NCBI RefSeq assembly: GCF_001469955.1
Contig: NZ_LOPU01000030.1
Location: forward strand, 185,104-249,103
DNA length: 64,000 nt
Reading direction: 5' to 3'
DNA from: Haloprofundus marisrubri
Lineage (GTDB): Archaea > Halobacteriota > Halobacteria > Halobacteriales > Haloferacaceae
Below are positions 1-7,462 of this stretch, one piece after another. A program made the position numbers and the translations under genes. How positions within the stretch are numbered: the first letter of the stretch is position 1; each line of letters begins with the position of its first letter. Under the pieces are notes generated by a model. That model made no database searches. It was given only the letters and a program-made list of their open reading frames with translations, and was not told the origin of the DNA.

Positions 1-347
1 TGGAAGTCCCCGTCACCGTCGAGTACGAGGACGACGGCTCGTTCGAAATCTCCGTCGGTGTGCCGCCGACGACGGCGCTCATCAAAGACGAGGCAGGCTT
101 CGACTCCGGCAGCGGTACGCCGCAGTCCGAGTTCGTCGCCGACCTCTCCGTCGAGCAGGTCAAGAAGATTGCCGAGCAGAAGAGCACGGACCTTCTGGCC
201 TACGACGTGAAGAACGCCGCCAAGGAAGTCGGCGGCACCTGCGTCACCCTCGGTGTCACCATCGAAGGCGAGAACGCCCGCACGTTCAAGCAGCGCGTCG
301 ACTCCGGCGAGTACGACGACGTGCTCGCTGAAGAACAGACCGCGTAG
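1..347 (+). CDS. rpl11: 50S ribosomal protein uL11, C-terminal part (5' end outside window)
   Basis: The reading frame is open from the left edge (first full codon at base 3) to TAG at 345-347. It encodes the second half of the L11 N-domain and the whole rRNA-binding C-domain, including the 'PPTTALIKDEAG' segment and the 'AKEVGGTCVTLGV' helix-strand that contacts 23S rRNA at the stalk base. uL11 with uL10 and P1, encoded at 3.2-4.6 kb, forms the GTPase-associated centre. The gene is complete at its 3' end. Two minus-strand genes separate it from rpl1, so the two are probably separate transcripts here. Confidence 0.95.
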   Translation, partial: EVPVTVEYEDDGSFEISVGVPPTTALIKDEAGFDSGSGTPQSEFVADLSVEQVKKIAEQKSTDLLAYDVKNAAKEVGGTCVTLGVTIEGENARTFKQRVDSGEYDDVLAEEQTA

Positions 348-382
348 ACGGCGTAGTTCCACTTCACGCCCTTTTCACGGAG

Positions 383-1162
383 CTAAAGAAACAGCAACAG
401 CGTCGCGTAGCCCGCCGCACCGACGGCGAACGCGGCGAAGTCGCTTTGCTGCTGGTCGGGAAGTTCCTCTTTGACGACGTTGAGCACGACGGCCCCCGCG
501 AGAAACGCAAACAGCAGCGCGAGGTCCACCTCGGAGATGGCGAGTAGTTCGCCGAGCGTCCACCCGCCGACCACCGCGGCCGCGAGGACCCACCGACCGT
601 AGCGGTGGTACGGCCGTTCGTGGAGGCGACGAAAGCCGGCGTCGGTGACGAGGAAGTGAAACCCCATCGCCAGAAAATAAAACAGCAGATTCCACAGACC
701 GGTGTCGATTCGGTGAACCAGCAGGTAGCCGATGACGACGTTGTAGAGGGTGAACGAGGCCAGATGTACCTTGAACACCCAGTCACCGTCGTCGCTTTTG
801 TCGTCTTCCTCGCCTTCGTCGACCTCCTCGTCTGTTGTTTCGCCGTCGGTGTCGCTGGAGTCCTGTTGTCGGCGCTCTCCGAGGCGTTCGAGACCGTAGA
901 ACGTGGCGAACCCGCCGAGTGCGACCAGATAGGCGTGATGTTCGAGAAACGGGAGCAGCGCGAGACGCGACCCACTGAGCGTCTCCTGTTCGGCGCTCAG
1001 TTCGGGAAGAATGTGGATGAAGACGTACGCGAGCGACGCGCCGCCAGCGAGCGAAATCCAGACGCGCCGCGGAACGACCAGCGTCGCTCTGAGTCGCTCG
1101 GCTTCGAGGTGGACTGCGGCGAGCGCGACGGCGAGTACGAGCGTCCACGGCGACGAGAACAT
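383..1162 (-). CDS. polytopic membrane protein with ZIP-like features
   Basis: A 259-residue integral membrane protein with about eight hydrophobic segments. Residues about 110-145 form a very acidic loop rich in D/E, as expected for a halophile surface loop. The segment 'YVFIHILPEL' (about residue 45) and a late 'VVKEELP' resemble the metal-binding helices of ZIP-type cation transporters, but the full HNxxD/HExxH signatures are not present, so metal transport is only a suggestion. I chose the ATG at 1162 because it begins a hydrophobic helix ('MFSSPWTLVLAVALAAV'). The longer upstream extension is basic and looks untranslated. It converges with rpl11, ending 36 bp from it. Confidence 0.65.
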   Translation of the reverse strand: MFSSPWTLVLAVALAAVHLEAERLRATLVVPRRVWISLAGGASLAYVFIHILPELSAEQETLSGSRLALLPFLEHHAYLVALGGFATFYGLERLGERRQQDSSDTDGETTDEEVDEGEEDDKSDDGDWVFKVHLASFTLYNVVIGYLLVHRIDTGLWNLLFYFLAMGFHFLVTDAGFRRLHERPYHRYGRWVLAAAVVGGWTLGELLAISEVDLALLFAFLAGAVVLNVVKEELPDQQQSDFAAFAVGAAGYATLLLFL

Positions 1163-1232
1163 CGAGCCAAAGAGAGGGGTTCGAGCCGAAAAGGCGCGAT
1201 GCTTGTTTTTCGAAGTGACGCGCAGGATGGCG

Positions 1233-2216
1233 CTACGCGGACCCACCCGTCGCCAGTCCGGCGAGCGCCTGCGCAATCTGGTCGAGCGTCTCCGCCTGTC
1301 CGGTGATGCCGTGACGGGTTGCGAGGTAGTTCGGCCGGTTGTAGCCGACGTGGACCGCGCCGACGGCGTCCTCCCAGACGAGCAGTTTCTGCGGGAGGTC
1401 GATACCGACGGTTTGGGCCTCCTGCATGAGTCCCGTTCCGACCGCCGGGTTCCCGAAGACGAGAAGCGTCGTCGGCCGGAGGTCGAGCCCTTCGTCGGCG
1501 GCGCTCTGGGCGTGGTCGACGGTTGTCACGAGCGTGAACGGCCCCTCGTCGATGGCGGCCGTCAGCCGTTCGACGGTCGCCTCGAACTCGTCGTCGCTCT
1601 CGACGGTTTCGAGGCCGGGGACGACGCGTTCACCTCGGAGGACGGCGGTGAGGCTGTGGTCGCCACTCTCGAACGTCCCGGTGTCGGAATCGAGGAGAAC
1701 GCCGTCCGACAGCGAGAGCGCGAATCCGGCGTCTGAGAGTTCGTAGACGACGAGCGACAGCGTTTGGACGCAGTCGTCGCCAACCGAGAACGTCACCGAC
1801 ACCGTGCCGTCGGACTCGATGCGGATTGGGTCGCTGTCGACGCAGTCGGCGACCCGCGAGTCGAGCGACGGGCCGTCGCCGTCGGCGAGAACCGGACGGT
1901 TCGTCGTCCCGACGACGTACTTGACGACTCGGCGCTGGATGCCAATCGTTCCGGACGCGCCTTCCGACTGCGGCGGCGGCCCGGCGACGAGGGCGGCGAC
2001 GTACCGACTCGTCGACGACGCCTCTCCGCTACCGCCGTTGACCGTCTGCGCACTGGTCGTCGTTCCGGTCGCCGCGAGGCCGGCTATCGCTGCGCCCCCA
2101 CCGAGCAGTCGAAGGTAGTTTCGACGGTCGGTTCCAGAGTCGGCGGTCTGTCCGGCGTGGTCGGCGTCAGCGGCTCTGTGGGGGTGCTCGTTCGTCGACG
2201 TGTCGTCACTCGTCAT
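1233..2216 (-). CDS. DUF302-domain protein with twin-arginine-type leader
   Basis: A 327-residue protein. The N-terminus has a twin-arginine stretch ('RRNYLRLLGGGAAIAGLA', about residues 32-49) followed by a hydrophobic core, suggesting Tat export as is common in haloarchaea. The middle (about 60-200) is an unassigned beta-rich region. The C-terminal part (about 215-300) matches the DUF302 pattern: 'FTLVTTVDHAQSAADEGLDLRPTTLL', then 'NPAVGTGLMQEAQTVGIDLPQKLLVWED'. DUF302 folds have no established enzymatic role. The start at 2216 is supported by a TATA-like 'aacttatg' about 30 bp upstream on the minus strand, consistent with a leaderless mRNA. Confidence 0.75.
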   Translation of the reverse strand: MTSDDTSTNEHPHRAADADHAGQTADSGTDRRNYLRLLGGGAAIAGLAATGTTTSAQTVNGGSGEASSTSRYVAALVAGPPPQSEGASGTIGIQRRVVKYVVGTTNRPVLADGDGPSLDSRVADCVDSDPIRIESDGTVSVTFSVGDDCVQTLSLVVYELSDAGFALSLSDGVLLDSDTGTFESGDHSLTAVLRGERVVPGLETVESDDEFEATVERLTAAIDEGPFTLVTTVDHAQSAADEGLDLRPTTLLVFGNPAVGTGLMQEAQTVGIDLPQKLLVWEDAVGAVHVGYNRPNYLATRHGITGQAETLDQIAQALAGLATGGSA

Positions 2217-2535
2217 CGTACTGAATTGCACGGAAAACACGAACATAAGTTCTGGCCGCAGAGTCTCCGAAACACCGGCATTCGTTACTTTCCGTAGTAC
2301 AGTGTGTTCTGACTGATAGTAACGTGGAAAACATCGACGGAACGTCGACTCGTCGTGGCCCCGTTCGGGCCGCACAGACGGCTCTAAACCGCCGCTATCG
2401 ACTGCGAACGCCTCACATGCGTCGGCTTTCGCTTCGACGCTTTTAAGTCCGCCATGACCCACCTTCCGATGAGACAGGCAGACGCCTGTTTCACTGACCC
2501 GTAGGAGCAATTCCTGCGTACTACGGAGGTGAATA
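2217..2535 (+). promoter_or_regulatory. divergent promoter region and structured rpl1 leader
   Basis: This is the 319-bp gap between the DUF302 gene and rpl1. For rpl1 a TATA box 'ttttaag' lies at 2441-2447, predicting transcription from about 2470. The leader then contains a 9-bp stem, 2471-2479 with 2484-2492 (one G-U pair, loop AGAC), just after 'CCGAU', and ends with an unusually strong Shine-Dalgarno 'ggaggt' at 2525-2530. Archaeal L1 is known from Methanococcus to repress its own operon by binding a 23S-like site in the mRNA, and this stem is a candidate for such a site. The rest (2260-2430) shows nothing I recognise. Confidence 0.55.
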
Positions 2536-3177
2536 ATGGCAGACGACTCTATCGTACAAGCGGTCTCTCGCGCGCTCGACGAGGCACCGGCTCGCAACTT
2601 CAGCGAGACGGTCGACCTTGCCGTGAACCTGCGCGACTTAGACCTCAACGACCCATCGAATCGTGTCGACGAGAGTATCGTCCTTCCGTCCGGAACCGGC
2701 CAGGATACCCAGATTGTGGTGTTCGCCACGGGAGAGACGGCACTCCGCGCCGAGGACGTCGCAGACGACGTCCTCGACGGAAACGACCTCGAAGAGCTCG
2801 GTGACGACTCCGACGCCGCCAAGGACTTGGCGGACGAGACGGACTTCTTCGTCGCCGAAGCCAACATGATGCAGGACATCGGTCGCTACCTCGGTACCGT
2901 ACTCGGTCCCCGAGGGAAGATGCCGACGCCGCTGCAGCCCGACGACGACGTTGTCGAGGTCGTCAACCGAATGAAGAACACGGTCCAGCTTCGAAGCCGT
3001 GACCGACGCACGTTCCACACGCGCGTCGGCGCAGACTCCATGTCCGCCGACGAAATCGCGGACAACATCGACGTTATCGTGCGTCGTCTCGAAGCCGACC
3101 TCGAAAAAGGCCCGCTGAACATCGACAGCATCTACGTGAAGACCACTATGGGCCCATCCGTGGAGGTGGCCGGATGA
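2536..3177 (+). CDS. rpl1: 50S ribosomal protein uL1
   Basis: A 213-residue protein of normal archaeal L1 length. It contains the family signature '[34 protein letters not shown]' split over residues about 115-155 and the C-terminal '[21 protein letters not shown]'. L1 binds 23S helices 76-78 and controls E-site tRNA release. In archaea it also acts as a translational repressor of its own operon. The ATG at 2536 follows 'ggaggt' by 5 nt. The stop overlaps the rpl10 start by 4 nt, so L1, L10 and P1 form one translationally linked operon. Confidence 0.97.
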   Translation: MADDSIVQAVSRALDEAPARNFSETVDLAVNLRDLDLNDPSNRVDESIVLPSGTGQDTQIVVFATGETALRAEDVADDVLDGNDLEELGDDSDAAKDLADETDFFVAEANMMQDIGRYLGTVLGPRGKMPTPLQPDDDVVEVVNRMKNTVQLRSRDRRTFHTRVGADSMSADEIADNIDVIVRRLEADLEKGPLNIDSIYVKTTMGPSVEVAG

Positions 3178-4220
3178 GCGAGAGCGAATCCGTCCGCAAA
3201 ACGGAGACCATCCCACAGTGGAAGCAAGACGAAGTCGACGAACTCGTCGACTTCGTCGAGAACTTCGCGTCCGTCGGTGTCGTCGGCGTCACCGGCATTC
3301 CCAGCCGCCAGCTACAGAACATGCGGCGGGAACTGCACGGTAGCGCCACCGTGCGGATGAGCCGCAACACGCTGCTCGTCCGCGCGCTCGAAGAAGTCGA
3401 CAGCGGCTACGAGGACCTCGTCGACCACATCGACGGACAGGTCGCGCTCGTCGGCACGAACGACAACCCGTTCGGGCTGTACAAACAGCTCGAAGCGTCG
3501 AAGACGCCCGCACCCATCAACGCGGGCGAAATCGCGCCCAACGACATCGTCATCCCCGAGGGTGACACCGGTGTCGACCCGGGTCCGTTCGTCGGCGAAC
3601 TCCAGCAGGTGGGCGCGCAAGCGCGCATCATGGACGGCTCCATCAAGGTGACCGAGGACTCCACCGTCCTCGAAGCCGGTGAAGAGGTCAGCGTCGACCT
3701 CGCAAACGTCCTGAGCGAACTCGGCATCGAGCCGAAGGAAGTGGGTCTGGACCTGCGTGCCGTCTACTCCGAGGGCACGCTGTTCGACCCCGAGGACCTC
3801 GACATCGACGTCGACGAGTACCGCGCGGACATTCAGTCCGCCGTCTCGGCGGCGACGAACCTCTCGGTCAACGCCGTCTTCCCGACGACGCAGACCGCGC
3901 CGACGCTCATCGCCAAGGCGACGGGCGAGGCGAAGGCGCTCGGTCTCGCCGCCGCCATCGAGGACCCGGAGTTCATGCCGGACCTCGTTGCGAAAGCGGA
4001 CGCACAGCTCCGCGCGCTCGCGGCGCAAATCGACGACGAAGAGGCGCTCCCGGAGGAGCTTCGTGGCGTGCAAGCGCCCGCAGCACCCGCCGAGGAGTCC
4101 GAGGAATCGACTGACGAAGAAGACGCAGACGCCGAACAGGCGGCCGAGGAAGACGCTGACGCTGACGACGACGATGACGACGAAGACAGCGGCGACGCGC
4201 TCGGCGCGATGTTCGGATAA
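3174..4220 (+). CDS. rpl10: 50S ribosomal protein uL10 (stalk protein P0)
   Basis: A 348-residue P0-type L10. The N-domain (about 1-110) starts with '[40 protein letters not shown]' and binds 23S rRNA. The middle insertion and the spine helix that carries P1 dimers follow. The tail (about 300-348) is almost purely D/E and ends 'GDALGAMFG', the same terminal motif as in P1 that recruits translational GTPases. The start overlaps the rpl1 stop (ATGA). A Shine-Dalgarno 'ggagg' at 3162-3166 lies inside the end of rpl1. Confidence 0.97.
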   Translation: MSESESVRKTETIPQWKQDEVDELVDFVENFASVGVVGVTGIPSRQLQNMRRELHGSATVRMSRNTLLVRALEEVDSGYEDLVDHIDGQVALVGTNDNPFGLYKQLEASKTPAPINAGEIAPNDIVIPEGDTGVDPGPFVGELQQVGAQARIMDGSIKVTEDSTVLEAGEEVSVDLANVLSELGIEPKEVGLDLRAVYSEGTLFDPEDLDIDVDEYRADIQSAVSAATNLSVNAVFPTTQTAPTLIAKATGEAKALGLAAAIEDPEFMPDLVAKADAQLRALAAQIDDEEALPEELRGVQAPAAPAEESEESTDEEDADAEQAAEEDADADDDDDDEDSGDALGAMFG

Positions 4221-4244
4221 TCAACACTAACGGAGAACACAACA

Positions 4245-4577
4245 ATGGAATACGTTTACGCAGCTCTCATCCTGAACGAAACGGGCGAAGAAATCAACGA
4301 GGACAACGTCACCGCGGTGCTCGAAGCCGCTGGCGTCGACGTCGAGGAATCCCGCGTCAAGGCGCTCGTCGCCGCGCTGGAGGACGTCGACATCGAAGAG
4401 GCCATCGAGACGGCCGCCGCGGCACCCGCCGCAGCGCCCGCCGGTGGCTCCGCCGACAGCGAAGAACTCGACACCGTCGACGAGGACGAGGCCGACGAAG
4501 CAGAGGCCGAAGCCGAAGACGACGACGAGGAAGACGACGGCGACTCCGGCGAAGGTCTCGGCAACCTGTTCGGCTAA
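4245..4577 (+). CDS. rpl12: 50S ribosomal protein P1 (L12)
   Basis: A 110-residue archaeal P1. Residues 1-60 ('[33 protein letters not shown]...') form the dimerisation and P0-binding helices. An Ala-rich hinge follows, then an acidic tail ending 'GEGLGNLFG', the GTPase-recruiting end shared with the uL10 encoded just upstream. The ATG follows 'ggag' at 4232-4235. It is the last gene of the rpl1-rpl10-rpl12 operon, and a T7 tract at 4630-4636 lies about 55 bp downstream. Confidence 0.97.
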   Translation: MEYVYAALILNETGEEINEDNVTAVLEAAGVDVEESRVKALVAALEDVDIEEAIETAAAAPAAAPAGGSADSEELDTVDEDEADEAEAEAEDDDEEDDGDSGEGLGNLFG

Positions 4578-4624
4578 TCCGGGCACGTCAGCCGACTCCG
4601 CCGCCTCGTTTCGACGACTACATC

Positions 4625-4636
4625 CCGCGTTTTTTT
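4625..4636 (+). terminator. T-rich terminator after the stalk operon
   Basis: The run 'cccgcgttttttt', with seven consecutive T at 4630-4636, lies 53 bp after the rpl12 stop and before the next promoter. Archaeal RNA polymerase terminates on oligo-T in the non-template strand, so this is a plausible intrinsic terminator. Confidence 0.55.
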
Positions 4637-4711
4637 GCGAACTCGCCCGGCGAGCGGTGGCGCTGTCTGGTGTCAGTCCCGACGCTGCGGGCACACCGAT
4701 TGGTCGACGCG

Positions 4712-4747
4712 ACCGTTTAAACGCGAAGACGCACCCAACTCGTCGAG
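4712..4747 (+). promoter_or_regulatory. TATA box for the TctA-like permease gene
   Basis: 'gtttaaac' at 4714-4721 is centred about 30 bp before the ATG at 4748. That spacing predicts a leaderless transcript. Confidence 0.5.
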
Positions 4748-6022
4748 ATGGACTCGCTCGCGTTCGAACTCCCGCTTTCGGTTCGCCCGACGTTCGCGCT
4801 CGCGCCGACGACGGAGTTGCTGCTTTTCGTCGCCTGCGGCGTCTCTCTCGGAACCATCAGTGGACTCGTGCCGGGCGTCCACGCGAACAACTTCGCACTC
4901 TTGCTCGCCGCAGTCGGCCCGACGTTGCCCGGGTCGCAGACCGCCGTCGGAGCGGCGATACTCGCCGCGGGCGTCGTCCACACCTTTCTCGACGTAGTGC
5001 CGGCGCTCGCACTGGGTGTTCCCGACGCGGCGATGGCGGCGACGGCGCTTCCGGGCCATCGACTCGTCGTCGCCGGGCGGGGTCGGGAAGCACTCAGGCT
5101 GTCGGCGCTCGGGAGTCTGTTGGCCGTCGCGCTCGCGGTGCCGCTCGCGCTGCCGGTGACGTGGCTGATGACCGACGCGTATCCGCTTCTACGACAGTAT
5201 CTCCCACTCGTCCTCGTAGCTGTCGTACTCCTGTTGCTTGCCACCGAGGGGACGCGGCGTGCTGCGTTGGCAGGGGCGTTCTGTTTCGCGCTGGCGACGC
5301 TGCTCGGCGTATCGACGCTCGATTTGGACCCCGACGCACCGCTGGCACTCGGTGGGATGCTCGCACCGCTGTTCTCGGGGTTGTTCGGCGCGCCGGTGCT
5401 GTTGGACGCGTTCGACGGGGCGGGTGTCCCGCCGCAGGACGACGCGACGCTCGCGCTCTCCGGTCGGGAAATCGGGTGGACTGCCGGGGCCGGCTCTGTC
5501 GCTGGCGCGTTCGTCGGCTACTTACCGGGCGTCTCCGCAGCCGTGGCGTCGGTGCTCTCGCTCCCGCTGGTTCCGGATATCGACGGCGAAGGCGCACGCG
5601 AGTTCCTCGTCGCATCGAGCGGCGCCAACACGTCGAACACCGTCTTCGCTCTGTTCGCACTCGTCACACTCGGGACGCCGCGGACCGGCGTGATGGTGGC
5701 GCTCGAAAACGGTGGTGGCGGTGCTGGTTCCGGCGCGTTGCCCGCGTTGTTGACGACGACAGTCGTCGCCGCGCTCGCCGGGTTCGTCCTCGTCGTTGTC
5801 GTCGGCGACAGCTATCTGCGGGTCGTCGGGCGAGCGAACTACGCCGTCGTCTCCACGGCGATACTCGTTCTTCTGGTCGTGCTCTCGTGGCTGTTCGCCG
5901 GCGTCGTCGGTGTCGGGGTGTTTCTCGTCGCGTCGGTCGTCGGCCTCGTTCCGGTTCGGTTGCGGACGCGGCGCGTTCATCTGATGGGCGTACTCGTCGG
6001 CCCGTTGATTCTGGGAGTCTGA
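4748..6022 (+). CDS. TctA-family (COG1784-like) membrane permease
   Basis: A 424-residue protein with about ten membrane segments and an internal duplication. Two copies of a 'G-x-x-P-G-V' loop occur: 'GLVPGVHANNF' near residue 40 and 'GYLPGVSAAVAS' near residue 258. It also has the 'SGANTSNTVFALFAL' helix, typical of the TctA-like family that makes the large subunit of tripartite tricarboxylate transporters. Archaeal members of this group stand alone, without TctB or TctC, as here, so the substrate is unknown. Its job next to translation genes is not evident. Confidence 0.75.
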   Translation: MDSLAFELPLSVRPTFALAPTTELLLFVACGVSLGTISGLVPGVHANNFALLLAAVGPTLPGSQTAVGAAILAAGVVHTFLDVVPALALGVPDAAMAATALPGHRLVVAGRGREALRLSALGSLLAVALAVPLALPVTWLMTDAYPLLRQYLPLVLVAVVLLLLATEGTRRAALAGAFCFALATLLGVSTLDLDPDAPLALGGMLAPLFSGLFGAPVLLDAFDGAGVPPQDDATLALSGREIGWTAGAGSVAGAFVGYLPGVSAAVASVLSLPLVPDIDGEGAREFLVASSGANTSNTVFALFALVTLGTPRTGVMVALENGGGGAGSGALPALLTTTVVAALAGFVLVVVVGDSYLRVVGRANYAVVSTAILVLLVVLSWLFAGVVGVGVFLVASVVGLVPVRLRTRRVHLMGVLVGPLILGV

Positions 6023-6114
6023 GTCGCATACACACGGCCGCTTGCGGCGTCTCGTCCGCGGCGAGACGGGAGTGAAAGACAACGATTAAAAGTCGTCGCC
6101 GGGTTTGTCTGAGT

Positions 6115-6294
6115 ATGAGCCAATCGGAACAGCGACAGGAGCGCCAGTGTGTCTCCTGTGGCATCAACATCGCTGGGATGAGCGCGGCGTCGTTCAAGTG
6201 CCCGGACTGCGGACTGACCATCTACCGATGCGCGAAGTGCCGCAAACAGAGCAACCTCTACGAGTGTCCGGACTGCGGATTCATGGGGCCGTAA
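6115..6294 (+). CDS. 59-residue zinc-finger protein with four CxxC motifs (HVO_2753 type)
   Basis: The reading frame from ATG 6115 to TAA 6292-6294 gives 59 residues with four CxxC knuckles: 'CVSCG' (12-16), 'CPDCG' (29-33), 'CAKC' (39-42) and 'CPDCG' (51-55). Length and motif spacing match the Haloferax volcanii micro-protein HVO_2753, which was studied structurally as a two-zinc fold. Related archaeal proteins are annotated as zinc-ribbon RNA-binding proteins. Its stop is only 3 nt before the EF-1beta start, so the two are co-transcribed and it probably works on the ribosome or on RNA. The exact role is unknown. Confidence 0.88.
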   Translation: MSQSEQRQERQCVSCGINIAGMSAASFKCPDCGLTIYRCAKCRKQSNLYECPDCGFMGP

Positions 6295-6297
6295 ACA

Positions 6298-6564
6298 ATG
6301 GGGAAAGTCGCAGCCAAGATGAAGGTCATGCCGCAGAGCCCCGAAATCGACCTCGACGAACTGCAGGAACGTCTCGAAGAGTCGCTCCCCGAGGGCGGTA
6401 AAATCAACGGCTTCGAGCGCGACGAAGTCGCTTTCGGTCTCGTCGCCCTTCTGCCGACGGTCATCGTCCCCGACGACGCCGGTGGCACGGAAGCCATCGA
6501 GGAAGCGTTCACCAACGTCGACGGCGTCGAGAGCGTCGCCGTCGAGAACGTCGGTCGCATCTAA
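6298..6564 (+). CDS. ef1b: translation elongation factor aEF-1beta
   Basis: An 88-residue protein of the usual archaeal length. '[26 protein letters not shown]' and the central '[29 protein letters not shown]' match the guanine-nucleotide-exchange domain that recycles EF-1alpha-GDP. Translation probably reinitiates from the zinc-finger gene 3 nt upstream. A hairpin-rich 3' region follows (6579-6763). Confidence 0.95.
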   Translation: MGKVAAKMKVMPQSPEIDLDELQERLEESLPEGGKINGFERDEVAFGLVALLPTVIVPDDAGGTEAIEEAFTNVDGVESVAVENVGRI

Positions 6565-6578
6565 CGCACCTTCTCAAC

Positions 6579-6763
6579 GGGGTCCTCGCGCCGCTTCGCA
6601 GCACTCGACCCCCGCAAAAAATCTGTCTTCACGAACGAAGTGAGTGAAGTCTGCGGAAGTCTCCGACTTCCGTGACGCGACAAACGCGAAGCGTTTGTCA
6701 GTGGCTCGTCAGAGCTGAACTCTGACGGTGCATCAAAAAGGCCGCTCGCTCGACCTGACGGCC
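6579..6763 (+). repeat. 3'-UTR element copy A with three tandem perfect hairpins
   Basis: Starting 15 bp after the EF-1beta stop: an arm 'GGGGTC' (6579-6584) pairs with 'GACCCC' (6607-6612); then 'GCAAAAAATCTG' (6614-6625). Three perfect stem-loops follow: 6654-6661/6665-6672 (8 bp, loop TCC), 6679-6687/6691-6699 (9 bp, loop GAA) and 6707-6714/6720-6727 (8 bp, loop CTGAA). It then resumes with 'CAAAAAGGCCGCTCGCTC' at 6734-6751. The flanking blocks recur in the same gene-relative orientation behind panB (35161-35246), but there without the three-hairpin insert. Confidence 0.7.
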
Positions 6764-7039
6764 TCGATCGCGGCACGACCGCTTGTCTGTCGACCGCTAC
6801 CACAACCAGCGACCGCACCGCGACGAACGTTTATCAGCGAAGACGAGACCAGACGGCCCATGCGTTGACGAATCGTCGCGGAGCCGGTCCAGGCGGGTGT
6901 ACGGTGCGCCGCTTCGCGAGTCGTGAGAACCGTTGTGCCGTCTGTTCGCCAACTGATGTTCGTCTCTCGTCGAGCCGAAAGGTGGTCGTAAGCCGAGGTC
7001 GTTCGGCATCGATACGCGACCGAAGCGACCGCTGAGCGA
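6764..7039. other. intergenic stretch without a recognisable gene
   Basis: This is the remainder of the gap between EF-1beta and the small membrane protein gene. Open frames here are short and antisense to one another, with no recognisable protein. No tRNA-like fold was seen. Confidence 0.4.
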
Positions 7040-7351
7040 TTACGCCGTTCGGACCGTGTTGCGTTCGCCGTACTCCTTCAACGCGACTCCGGCGAGAACT
7101 CCCGCACCCGCTCCGAGACCGATGCCGAAAATCAGCGCTTGTCCCGAGAACGCCGGGAACAACGCTGCCAGCGCGAGTCCCAACAGCGACCCGAGCAGCA
7201 GTCCAACGACGAAACCGAAGCCGAACATCTCGGCTTTGACGCTCGAATCCCACGTGGCGTGGCGGTTCTCCAGTTCCACCTGTGCCGATTCCGACGGTAA
7301 CTCGGCGTCCGAGGTCAGCGAGTCCGTGAGTGATGTGGCTTCTTGTACCAT
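7040..7351 (-). CDS. small two-helix membrane protein, unknown
   Basis: A 103-residue protein. Residues 1-45 are polar. Two long hydrophobic segments follow, 'FGFGFVVGLLLGSLLGLALAAL' (about 45-66) and 'ALIFGIGLGAGAGVLAGVAL' (about 72-91), both Gly-rich, and then a short charged tail. I chose the ATG at 7351. The frame extends 12 codons further upstream, but that part reads through promoter-like sequence. I cannot assign a function. Confidence 0.6.
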   Translation of the reverse strand: MVQEATSLTDSLTSDAELPSESAQVELENRHATWDSSVKAEMFGFGFVVGLLLGSLLGLALAALFPAFSGQALIFGIGLGAGAGVLAGVALKEYGERNTVRTA

Positions 7352-7462
7352 GTGAGTCGGTACGTCACCAGTGGTATAAGATATCACGGCACACGCAAAC
7401 GCTCGAGAGATACTGAATACTGCGAACGTCGTCGTCGACGTCCGCGTGCCGGTTCGACGAGA

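Noticed and set aside
4444..6075. 543-codon plus-strand frame out of register with rpl12 and the permease
   Set aside because: Highly Arg-rich, spans a terminator and promoter, and overlaps two convincing genes in another frame.
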